A DNA stretch of 64,000 nt, taken from contig NW_020290009.1 of assembly GCF_003144195.1 (NCBI RefSeq), positions 256,181 to 320,180 of the forward strand. Reading direction: 5' to 3'. Within the stretch, counting starts at the first letter, position 1. Every line of letters starts with the position of its first letter. The notes beneath the pieces were generated by a model. The model was given only the letters and a program-made list of their open reading frames with translations, searched no databases and had not been told where the DNA came from. Position numbers and translations under genes: made by a program. The stretch is from Ceraceosorus guamensis (taxonomy: Eukaryota; Basidiomycota; Exobasidiomycetes; Ceraceosorales; Ceraceosoraceae). Below are positions 1-9,693 of the stretch, one piece after another.

Positions 1-2202
1 GTTAGCTCGAGCTCCAGCGCCGTGCAGACTCCTGCGGCCCAAAGGGCCAATCCTCTTGAACGTGAACTTGGTCTAGATCGGCGGCCCTCTCGCAGCTATC
101 GAGCAGATCGGCGTTTGGATTTCGGCGGTGATGAAATGTCTCAAGAGGAAACGTCCGCCACGTGCGACAGCAACCGACTGCGACGACCTTCACAACACAT
201 GCCTGTCTTTATGTCGGACGAATCCGTGCCCACGATGTCGAGTCGCTTCGACTCGACAACGCAGTCGGGACATCTTTCACACAGGCCACAGAGCAGCGCA
301 GGTGGACGTGATCTACGACAAGGACTAGCTTCGCCTCAGGGCCTCGCAAACTCGGACCACGCATCAGCCGCCGACACCCCCGAATCCGGAAAGGCGAGTC
401 CAGACTCGTGGCGCAGTCTGCTGCCGGAGCACGATCCCTTCTTCGTTGCGCCAGGGGTCTCTAGTGGCAGTCAAAGCCCAGGCGAGGCCGGTAGCACCTC
501 CGGCCATTCAGTGGCTGGACTCGGCAAAGATGGGCAAAACCGAAAGCGCGAGTCTGTCAGCAGCATCGCAGGCGTTGGCACCGTCGACTGGAGGCGACTG
601 TCCAGTGGCAGTCAAGCCAGCACGTTGAGCAGCTTTTCACTCCCGGGCCCGACCGCTGTACAGCCATTGGCGCCAATGTCTCGTTTGCCAACCAGTCCAA
701 GCTGGCCCGACCGAGACTCGTGGCGATCTTTCTTGCCCGAGAACGATCCCAGAAGCTCACGGTCCTCTATGCCCTCTGGAGCTGGAGCCTCGAACCCCGA
801 TTCACCTGGCATGCTCTCAAGCTCACCAGCTTCACCTGGGCTCAGTCCCATCGCAGACTATGGCAGTGGCGCAAGAGGTGCATTTGGCTCGCTAGACAGC
901 GTCGGTCCTGGGATCGGTATCCTCAACACAGATGACCCGGCCGCGTTGGCGGCTGCCAAACGGCATGCCAGTTTCTCGATGTTCGATCGTGACTCTCGCG
1001 ATGGTCTCAGAGGCGCACTTGCCCGCACTCAGAGCGGAAGCCAAAGTGCAGGTCGGCCCTCAGCGATACTGCAGAGTTTGAATCAGAATCGAAGTACCGG
1101 CCATTTACCAAGAGAGGCTGGCTCCGGCGGCACTTTGCCCAGTCATGCGCACTCGACGCACTTCCGAGCGCCTACCACAAGCTTAAATCAAGCTGCTGTC
1201 GGGCTAGCTGCAGCTTTTCCGACTCCGTCTCCCGGCAATGCACCACCAGTACTCAGATCCCAGCTGAGCGGTTCCGTGTCGACTCGAGCGTCCATAGGCA
1301 TGCAAGATGCAGAGGAGCGCGAAAGTTGGCCTTGTAGCAGAAGCAATTCTTCTTTGCCGTCATCTCAAGTGGGGGAAGCCACCGATGAAGAGAGCTTCGG
1401 TCGCATGATGTCCAGCGGTTTGCGCGCCGGGCTCAACACTCAAATTGCTGCGAGTCCTCCCGAGAACACTGTTGCAATGGATGAAGCCACATCTGTGTCG
1501 AGTCGTCAAGATGAAGAAGGCTTCATCACAACGACCACGACGACCAGGACGACCACGACTACTCGCTCGTTCCCCATACCTCAAGGCACCGTCAGGACGA
1601 GACATGCGTCTGCATCATCATCGGCCACACCCATGGGGCGGGCATCATTGAGCCAGAAGTTGGGATCTATTCTGAGTAGCAGCGGAAGTCAAAGCTCCGC
1701 TCCATCTGCACCGGCACCAGTCATGCATGGGGGTGAATCACTGTCGCGAAGCATGTCTCACAATGCTACGTCCCACGCTTCGCCCTACAGCGTCTCGCCG
1801 CTTTCGCCTCCCTCTTTACCGTTCTTGGATCATCGACCTGCGCCACCGGAGACGCACCTGTCGATAGAGACGTCCGACCTCTGCTATACGCTGATCACAT
1901 CTCTGCCTGGCTTCAGCCTCGATGCCATCACGCTGGCAACGAAACACCATAGGCAGCTGGTCATTGTCGCGGATAAATGGGATGAAGCGACGGGCGGCCA
2001 CTTCGAGCGTCGGGTGACTTTTGGTCACGACGCTGATCTGAAACGCACCACGGCTAGCTTTGATGGTAGTCAACTCAAAATCGTAGTACCGAAGCGCGGC
2101 ATAGCACCGAGCATGCCTCAAGCTTCGCGCAGCAGCCCGTCAGGCACAGCAACCCGATCTACGAAGGATCTGAGGCCTCGACTAGCCGATGCAGCCCCAT
2201 GA
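1..2202 (+). CDS. Large disordered protein with C-terminal Hsp20/alpha-crystallin-like domain (5' partial)
   Basis: The frame is open from the first base of the window, so the start lies upstream; 733 codons precede the TGA at 2200-2202. The first ~600 residues are Ser/Pro/Gly-rich and look disordered, with two copies of a DSWRS(L/F)LPE-(H/N)DP motif (about nt 400-450 and 710-760) and a Thr/Arg run near nt 1530-1570. The last ~120 residues (nt 1840-2100) look like a small heat-shock protein beta-sandwich: an ETHLSIETSDLCYTLITSLPG opening strand, then VTFG and ending SQLKIVVPKRG. A typical Hsp20 is 150-250 residues, so this is an Hsp20-like fold on a long tail. It may be a scaffold or regulator rather than a classic chaperone. 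The domain call is from pattern recognition; the function is unknown. Confidence 0.7.
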   Translation, partial: VSSSSSAVQTPAAQRANPLERELGLDRRPSRSYRADRRLDFGGDEMSQEETSATCDSNRLRRPSQHMPVFMSDESVPTMSSRFDSTTQSGHLSHRPQSSAGGRDLRQGLASPQGLANSDHASAADTPESGKASPDSWRSLLPEHDPFFVAPGVSSGSQSPGEAGSTSGHSVAGLGKDGQNRKRESVSSIAGVGTVDWRRLSSGSQASTLSSFSLPGPTAVQPLAPMSRLPTSPSWPDRDSWRSFLPENDPRSSRSSMPSGAGASNPDSPGMLSSSPASPGLSPIADYGSGARGAFGSLDSVGPGIGILNTDDPAALAAAKRHASFSMFDRDSRDGLRGALARTQSGSQSAGRPSAILQSLNQNRSTGHLPREAGSGGTLPSHAHSTHFRAPTTSLNQAAVGLAAAFPTPSPGNAPPVLRSQLSGSVSTRASIGMQDAEERESWPCSRSNSSLPSSQVGEATDEESFGRMMSSGLRAGLNTQIAASPPENTVAMDEATSVSSRQDEEGFITTTTTTRTTTTTRSFPIPQGTVRTRHASASSSATPMGRASLSQKLGSILSSSGSQSSAPSAPAPVMHGGESLSRSMSHNATSHASPYSVSPLSPPSLPFLDHRPAPPETHLSIETSDLCYTLITSLPGFSLDAITLATKHHRQLVIVADKWDEATGGHFERRVTFGHDADLKRTTASFDGSQLKIVVPKRGIAPSMPQASRSSPSGTATRSTKDLRPRLADAAP

Positions 2203-3065
2203 GGATGCGTCAATCTTGTGACGATCGCCTCACAAAGATTGTCCGACATGTTGCCATGGATCCGTCGGTGACGTGACGCCACAGTCCGCGAGCATGTCGT
2301 TCATACCGTTGTGGATCTCAACCTCACTGCCACCACCGTTGGCGCACTTCCCATTATTCTCCTCCCGTTTCTAACCTCTCTGCCGCGCTTCAATCACATT
2401 TGCAATCACGCATTGTAATCGCGCCCGTGACATTGCATCAGACATCTATATTTGACAATGACAACGTATCTGCAAAGGGTCTTGAGCAATGTCTGCCCTG
2501 CCGGAAGTTGTGTTGTGCCATCGTCGATGGATGTGCTCCGCTCAGATTCACAAGTGGGGGACCGTAAGGCGAGCACAACGGCGGCGCTTGCAAGGATGGC
2601 AGTTGAGGCAGGCGCAGTAAGCCGCGCGTGCGTGGTCCGAGCGCGATCGAGCGCGGTCCAGCTCACGATATAATCGTGAATATATATATACGCGTGGTGA
2701 ATCCGCCGCGTCTCTTGCACCGTGCATGGCTGCTGCTGCACGGCTGCACGATGCGCTCAACGAGCTGCTGCGTCGCCGCTTGCTCTCATGTCTCACGACT
2801 CGAGGCCCCCACACAAGTACGCATGGAGTTAGGGCTCGGATCACATGCCTACAGCTGATATCCACATCGCTTTCTCTATCGCCATCCACTCATCGCTGGA
2901 TGGGCCATTCTTTGAAGCGGCCGATGCAAACAGGCTCAACATCGAAACATACGCCCACTTCCTCCTGTTCGCTAATCAGATCTTGAGTCCACGATCGACT
3001 TGGTGACGCTACACGTCCAATCCTTTTCGACCGTACACTCGCCGCGCTTGCTGCGGTCATCCATC
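2203..3065. other. Intergenic region upstream of inhibitor-2 gene
   Basis: Between a + strand stop and a + strand start. It contains a short TA run near 2681-2691 and a pyrimidine-rich stretch just before the next start. Small open frames on both strands lack recognisable features. I see no RNA gene. Confidence 0.6.
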
Positions 3066-4361
3066 ATGTCCAGCTCATCTCCTCGCCACTCGCCTCCTCC
3101 ATCTGCGGCGGCACCAAGGCCAAAGGGAATCCTCAAGAATGCCAGTGCAGGCGGCCTTGAACGTCAAGGAAGCGCTGTTGCACCCCAGGATGCTCAGAGC
3201 CCTCCAGTCGATGAGCATGGAAATAGGTGAGCATCCTCAGTCGGTCATCCTTGTTGTGCTGCTCCCGCTTTCGTCTCGCTGTAGTGGCGAATCGGACTGA
3301 CTCCGGTACATGATGGCTCAGGTTGGCTTGGGACGAGACAAACCTCACGCTTCACGAGATCGAGAGGGAGAATACGGCAGCTCGTATGAAGATCGATGAG
3401 CCCAAGACACCTTTCGTCAGAAGTGCGAGCTTGGGAAGCGTCGACGGTGAGTCAGAATATCCTGTGCAGCCAGCTTTTCAGCGCAGTTTAATGAGTTGAC
3501 AAATGGTTTCCGATTGCTCAGCGCTCGATCTGGACAATGAGCACAACTACTTCGAAGGCAGCGGCGGGGGAGATAGCAGCTCGAGCGGCGGTGGTCAGAA
3601 CAGCCTGCCAGAAGGAACCTCAGCCGCCGATCTGTTGGCAGCCAACACCTCAGCCAATGCAGGTCCGGGAGGCAGAGCTGGCAGCGCAGGCCTAGCAGTA
3701 GGTCTGGACGCAGCAGATGTCTCGACGCTCTCAACCAGGCGAGGATCAGGTGCAGAGTCTGTCCTCTCGACCGGAGAGAACCCATCGCCTGCTGGCAGAG
3801 CCACTAGCAGGAGCCCCAGCTTCAGCTTGCCGCCCAGCAGTAGAAGGAGCAGCTCGTCCAGTGCTAGAAACAACGATCGCGGCGCCGTGAGGGACGAGGC
3901 GCGCGGCAGGGGCGCCGACGACATGGACACCCGACCCGACGAGACTCTCGACGACGAGGATGACGAGGATTTGGATCCAGAGGGTAAGCCACGAGGGTAG
4001 CTTTGCTGCCAATCAAACACCACGCCAGCATGCTGATCTCGCGACTGCCGCCCGTGCCCTTCACAGAAAAAGCCAATCGTGCGGCCTTTGCTCAGAAACG
4101 CCACCAACACTACGGCAACGAGGCTCAGGCGTAAGTCGACTGCCGATAGTTGACAATCGAGCACCAAATGCGCTTTTCGTTGATACATCTGCTGATGCTG
4201 TACCAATCTTCGTCATACCAACTCTCAGTATGAAACTCGCAGCTGCTCTGGCAGCCCAAGAAGACGACGACGACGACGATGAGAATGAAGGTGATGGAAG
4301 CAGCGGAGGACCTTCGCGCACCATACCGCCAGTCCCACCTCTTCCCAACTCTGTCCACTAA
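3066..4361 (+). CDS. GLC8: Protein phosphatase inhibitor 2 (IPP-2 / Glc8 family)
   Basis: Proposed join(3066..3226,3322..3446,3522..3983,4067..4130,4229..4361), 314 aa, with all phases consistent. The three hallmark inhibitor-2 blocks are present: KGILKN at residues 20-25, the block RLAWDETN followed by RMKIDEPKTPF at 54-84 (including the P-x-T-P phosphorylation site at Thr82), and the late KRHQHYGNEAQAMKLA block split across the last intron. The family binds and regulates PP1 (Glc7). The usual length is about 200 aa. Here an extra ~150-residue Gly/Ser/Ala then acidic region separates blocks two and three, encoded by the third exon. The tail is acidic (poly-Asp, encoded at 4261-4282). Family identity is strong; the exact role of the insertion is unknown. 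Confidence 0.88.
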
Positions 4362-4902
4362 GCAGGCTTCAGCTCTCAGGCTGTCCACAGCATAGTGAAT
4401 CTCGATGCCTCCCTCGTGTGCCCTCGTCGGGCTAGGAAAGATGACATCATCGCATATGCCGGACATCGCGGGCTCGAGGCCGCAACGCCCTGCGAGGTAT
4501 CGTGTGAGCTCAGAACTCCATTTTAATTCGGCGTGATTGTAAAAGGGTGGTCGGGTGATTGAATTGGGATTTCGAGTTGGGTCGAGGCGGTGGGATGGGA
4601 GACAGTGGGAAGGAATTTTTTGGGGTGAAAATGGGGCACCAGGTGCGAGCGGAAAAGGTGAGGGCAAGAGGCTTCATGAAAAGAAGGGCTTGATGACTCC
4701 ACGAACAACACCGCACGTGGTTGTTGACGAGGTGGTGGGACTGGGTCTACTGCAGGGTCTCTTTGGCTACAGAAGGGTAAATGTGTCGGCTTCGCTCAAG
4801 ACGAGGAGACGAGCGTATGCTGATTCATTCGTGATCATTACTGGCAAGAGACTCGAGAACGATTAGACCCCAAGACGACTTTTCGTGCAATAAGCGCGCC
4901 GC
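4362..4902. other. Convergent intergenic region
   Basis: Lies between two converging genes and presumably holds both 3' ends. I see no gene, tRNA or strong hairpin. The + strand is G-rich around 4550-4640. Confidence 0.5.
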
Positions 4903-5975
4903 TTACTGAGGGCTGTAGGTGAGAGCGGCCAAGAAAGTAGACCTGTTAGGAATCGACTCGTGCCAGCGACATGGAGTCAAGGGCGCCAACTCACCCGCCG
5001 TAACCCTGAGGCGCACCGCCGTAGCCGCCCTGGGGAGCGCCGTAGCCCTGCTGGGCACCACCGAAGCCTTGCTGTCCACCGCCGAAGCCCTGTTGAGCAC
5101 CAGCGAAGCCAGTAGCGGCACCGCCAAAGCCTTGCTGAGGAGCACCGAAGCCTTGTCCGTAGCCCTGCTGAGGCTGTCCATAGCCTTGTTGACCGTAGCC
5201 CTGCTGTCCGTAGCCTTGCTGACCGTAGCCACCTGCACCGCCTAGGCGTAGAGGGATACAAGGATCAGTCAGCACACTTGGTGGTGCATAATCTCTATGA
5301 GATTATGATACCCACCAGCGAACCCAGGGGCTCCGCCACCATAGCCACTGCCGTACCCACCATAGCCACCGGCACCACCAGCTTGGCCACCGGGGAAGCC
5401 ACTACATGTCGAATCGGGAAAAGGAGAAGACCACGTCAACACCAGATTCAAGTCATGTTGTAGATTCATCTTGTCCTGTGGTCGACAAGAGTTGATGGCG
5501 AGACTGAGCGCCGAGCTGCTCTAACTTACCCAGCTGGACGAGAGTTGGCCATGTTGACACGAATGCGACGACCATCGAGCTCAGTCTCGTTAAGAGCAGC
5601 GATGGCAGAGTCGGCCTCGTGTTGAGACGAGAAGGTCACGAAACCGAAACCGCGAGAGCGGCCAGTGTCACGGTCACGCATGACGACCTGCAGAAGGTGT
5701 AAGAACGAAGCGGGAGAGAAGCCAGGTAGGAACGAACGCAAGGAGTCAGATCATGGTAGAAGGATTTGAAAGCATGAGGCGCGCCGTAACTTCTTCGTCA
5801 GATTGAACCTGAGACCCAGATGCAAACGAGAGGCTGACATATCGCCAACCGCACTGCTCAAGTGTATGCTCAGACTCACGTAGTCGGTCAGCTGTCCGTG
5901 AGCAGAGAAAGCACGGCTGAGGCTGTCCTCCGTGGTGTTCCACGAGAGGTTGCCAACGTAAACCTTGGTAGCCAT
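4903..5975 (-). CDS. Glycine-rich RNA-binding protein with single RRM
   Basis: Proposed complement(join(4903..4912,4995..5241,5316..5401,5530..5687,5880..5975)), 198 aa. An N-terminal RRM covers residues ~4-80, with RNP2 KVYVGNL at 4-10 and RNP1 RGFGFVTF at 44-51. The RRM is interrupted by an intron exactly after LTDY. The rest is a low-complexity Gly/Gln/Tyr tail built of GYGQQ and QGFGGA-like repeats. Proteins of this layout (plant GRPs, animal CIRBP/RBM3) bind RNA and often respond to cold or stress. The last exon is only 10 nt and adds Pro-Gln after the Gly tail. If the last intron is retained, translation stops immediately after the same Gly codon, so both isoforms are nearly identical. 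The terminal exon is the least certain part. Confidence 0.85.
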
Positions 5976-8727
5976 CTTGAAAAGATTGACGAGGTGCGAG
6001 AAATGTACGAGTCGGGAAACTGGAAAACGCTAGACCAAACGCTAGAGTTACTGTTACTGTTGAGAAGCAGGAGAACGACCGAAGCGAAGCGAGTCGAATC
6101 GAGCCGAGGAGTGGGAGACCGAACGAAGAAAGTATGAGAGCAAGAAAGTCGAGAATCGGTTCGACTGGCTGACTGACTGACTGACTGACTGACTGACTGA
6201 GCTTAGAGTATCGGACGGAAGCCGGACTGTACTGCTTGACTACAATTGGTTGGATGAACTCGAACTTCGTCGGAACGGGCACACGAGAAGACGAGTCTGG
6301 TACGCAACGGAAAGCACAACGAGATCGTTGAACGCGAGCCGGGAACGGGAGGCAGGAAAGACGACGACGAAGCGTATTCTTTCGAGTCTGGATTGTGTGG
6401 ATGTAGATGTGGTGAAGAAGAGGACAAAGTGGTTACCTCACGCCAGCGCACAGCTTACCCGCTTGCCATGCAGCAGCGCCAGCGCCAGCGAGCCTTGCGC
6501 CAAATTTGCGAAGGTCGCGCGCACGCTCGCGTGCAGCAGTTGAGTCGCAAACGCAGCGCGATGCGTTGCGTTGCGGCGCGGGCGGTACAGCGCTGGTCAG
6601 TGAGTCGCGGTCAGCTATATAGCAGCAGCATGCGCAGAATGCCTGACCACGAGTTTTTGAGTGCAGCACCGGCAGCAGTAGTATGAAGCATCGCGTGTCT
6701 GCATGCTGCTGCTGCCTCTGCCTGCCTTGAATGGTTCGCAGCAGCAATCCACAGCGGCGGGTGAGTCTGAGTCAAGTCATCGGACGATATTTTACCTATA
6801 GGAGCTGAGCCGCCGCACCACGCACTTGTCCCTCGTGACCAGGTGAAATTGCACGCAAATGCGCCAGCGCCGCCCAATCATATGTATAGATCGAGCTCAA
6901 GACGCATCGCTCACCATTCGAGTCACCATGCACACAAAGGCTGGCTGCGCTCAGAAGAGTTGCAAACGTCGCGAGTAAATAGTCACGATGAGTGCGCTCG
7001 TGAGGGCCAGAGCAGCAGCAGCGCGAAGAAGGAATGGCGAGCGGCCGTTCTCAAGGCCGTCTGCAGCGCAGCGCAGCGCAGTCACGAGTCTGAGTGCAAA
7101 TGCATTTGCCTGCTTCGTGTTCTTGAATTGCTTGCGTGGTTGCTGCAGCGTGAAGATTTTGTGTGGTCAACATCGACGCACATCATGCAGGCAAGCGGAA
7201 AGTCACAACACATCGCCACCAGCAAAAGCTCATCCTCACACAGCAGCACATGAGGCAACAGAACAGTTACGAAGTCGTCGTCAGCAGCAGCAGCGCTGTA
7301 TCGGCATCCAGCAGCATCCATGCATGCACTTGAGAGGCGCACGTCGCGACAGCAGACCGCCGCGGTGCGGGGTCACCGCGCGTCATTTGCAGCATGCAGC
7401 GCGCGCGCGCTCACATATACAGCTTGCGCCGGCAAGAATTGCGCTGCCATGCACAAGACTTCGTCTCAGAATGTTCTTGAATACGCGCAGCAGACTGCTC
7501 CATGCATCCATTAATTAATTACCCTTTCACGCATCAAGGAGCCCCTCGTTTGAAAGTCTCTTGGCAAAACGCGGCCGACGTGAAAGCGGTCAGGCTCATG
7601 ACTCATCTAGCTGGGACTCACGACTGCTGTACCGCAAGTCTTGAGTTCAGGGCGCCCAGGTAGAGGGTCCACTGCAGACTGATATAAAACCGCTTGCGAG
7701 GCCCCCGTCGCACACTCATCAATAAGCCACTCCGATGTGCAAAAGTATCGGTAGCCGGGCCACAGGTGTGACGGATGTAGCGTTTGCCCACCGGCGGGCT
7801 TGTGAGATGGTTGATGGTATCGTGTGATGATTCACAATTGAACGCGTGAGTAACACCCTCTTCCCGGTCGTGTCGGCTGGGTAGTTCAAGAACCTGTCTC
7901 TGGGCGCTAGGCAGCTCACACACCAAGAACGTCCAGTTGGCATGTCAACATGCTACACGCTGATGGCTGCAAAGTTGTGCACCGTCACAAACAGCCGCAA
8001 GAGGTATCTCAGATCGATGAGCGAGCACACTGGCTCCAACTGGTTCAACATGCGTGCATTGATACTTCATCCAATGAGCCTAGTGGTAAATGAGCCGAGA
8101 AAGACAGCAAAGCCAAGGAGTATAGAGAGGACAGAAGGGAGGAGCATAGGGGGATCAAAATGGAAAATTGTTGGACAGAGTCGACGACGTCACCTACGTC
8201 AACTTGCAAGGCCATACGGCCTGCAATTGAGTTGAGGGGTTGCATCCGTGAAAGAGCGTCGTACCCAGTCAAGACACAGCGGGAAGCTGCATCTGTGCGC
8301 GAGTCGGTAAAATCTGGGAGGAACAAGCTCGACGCCCAGCACCAGTAGTACAAGAGCTGCGAGTGCAGCTATTGCAAAGAGCGAGAGCGGAGACAGGGTA
8401 GTGATTGGAGGGTCAGGTAAAGACAGAAATAGCAAGGGCGGCCAGGATACATGTGCCGAAGTCTTCCTGGCTGTGCTTTGGGGAAGCCCGCGCTCAGTGT
8501 CGCGCGCCGGAGTGAAGAACGAAAGGCGAGGTGACGAAGGACGAGTCTGTGTGAAGAGAAAGAAAAGATGGAGCGTCGTATCGTTGCGCTGGTGCATCAA
8601 GTTGAGCAAGAGTGGCTGCGAGCGGCGATCCTACACGAGTCGCGCGCGATCGCATGGGTGCTGTGGTATGTTGTAGTAGAAGACAAAAGGTTTAGAAGTG
8701 GACCTGATGACGGTTCAAGTTAGACAA
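5976..8727. other. Long intergenic region, CAG/GCA-rich
   Basis: About 2.7 kb without a supportable gene. It contains the (CTGA)8 microsatellite at 6169-6200 and, from about 6440 to 7340, many GCA/CAG triplets in both orientations. A minus-strand open frame at 8199-8609 has one hydrophobic stretch but no other support. No RNA gene was recognised. Confidence 0.5.
6169..6200. repeat. (CTGA)8 microsatellite
   Basis: Eight perfect tandem CTGA units. They lie about 195-225 bp upstream of the glycine-rich RRM gene start, in its probable 5' leader or promoter. Confidence 0.95.
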
Positions 8728-9693
8728 TTAAGCACGGTGGCTACCGTTCTCCTGGCGCAGATGCCAACCGTCATCGTCGCCGCGTTCCTCCGCAGTGTGA
8801 TCTGCTTCATCCGCTTCCTCTTCGTCGTAGCCGCGACGACCGCGAGCACCCAAAGAAGCTGGCCTGGCTTCCGATCTGTCTTCCGCCATCTCCTCCGATC
8901 CCCTCTCTGGGTCGTTGTACGCGGCGCCACGGCGACCGGATCGGTGTCCCTCCGAAGATGATTGACGGCCATCAGTCTCGGCATCGGCGGGCACTGCTCT
9001 AGCTCTGTAAGCATTGCCACGACTGGCTGCTCCGCTGGATGCCGCCCCAGTTCTGTAGTCGTAAGCACGACGACCCCAAGCGAAGTGCGGCTCGTTGAGA
9101 CTCTCTTGGTCGAGGTAGAGGAAGGTGTAGAGGCCGAACAGAGCTTCGACGACGAAGAGCAAGGTCTGCACGCCGAAAGTGGCGTAGGCCAAGGGAACGG
9201 TCCAGTTCGTGAGGTCGCAAACGTGCTCGAAGTCGGCTGGCTTGGGGTAATGCAGATAACCGTCGAACTGGCAGTTTTCGTAACCGCGGAGGTCGGCAGC
9301 GTATGCGATCGCGCCCGACACCCACAGAACGCAGAAAGTGAACTGAAGCAAAAGCTCGAGCTTGACCTGGAACAAAGAGTAGAGGAAGTCGCCGTAGTTG
9401 ATGAAGGGTGCGATGGGGAGCAGGATGTTGTATCCAAAGTAGATGATGCAAGTGAAGAAGCCGAGGACAATCAGGAAGATGAGCGATCCCCACGACGGTC
9501 TGATGATGGGGTCGTTCATGTTGTAGTACTGTACGACCAGGATGGCCATGATGGCCGTCGCCAGAGCAAGACCGCACACGAGGGAGGTCAAGAGAAACCT
9601 CAAAGCAAGAATGAGGTTGGGGTTTATGGCTGGCGCGCCACCGCTGCGAGGTGGAGCGGCCACAGTGGCCGACCTGCGTTCAGGGAGACCCAT
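8728..9693 (-). CDS. Four-TM MARVEL-like membrane protein
   Basis: Single-exon frame of 321 aa starting with MGLPERR. Four hydrophobic segments lie near residues 28-54, 70-94, 112-133 and 165-193, with short loops and one Cys-containing loop (CQFDGYLHYP...HVCDL) between the third and fourth. This is the topology of fungal MARVEL-domain proteins, which act in membrane apposition and trafficking. The last ~120 residues are hydrophilic, charged and probably cytosolic (many Arg/Glu/Asp/Ser). The ATG is followed at once by a short polar N-terminus that fits a cytosolic start. The frame continues upstream without a conserved-looking sequence, so I chose the ATG next to the membrane domain. The specific function is unknown. 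Confidence 0.72.
   Translation of the reverse strand: MGLPERRSATVAAPPRSGGAPAINPNLILALRFLLTSLVCGLALATAIMAILVVQYYNMNDPIIRPSWGSLIFLIVLGFFTCIIYFGYNILLPIAPFINYGDFLYSLFQVKLELLLQFTFCVLWVSGAIAYAADLRGYENCQFDGYLHYPKPADFEHVCDLTNWTVPLAYATFGVQTLLFVVEALFGLYTFLYLDQESLNEPHFAWGRRAYDYRTGAASSGAASRGNAYRARAVPADAETDGRQSSSEGHRSGRRGAAYNDPERGSEEMAEDRSEARPASLGARGRRGYDEEEADEADHTAEERGDDDGWHLRQENGSHRA

Noticed and set aside
8199-8609. 136-aa minus-strand frame with one hydrophobic segment
   Set aside because: Lies in the 3' flank of the MARVEL-like gene. One TM-like stretch alone is not enough, and no homology is recognised.
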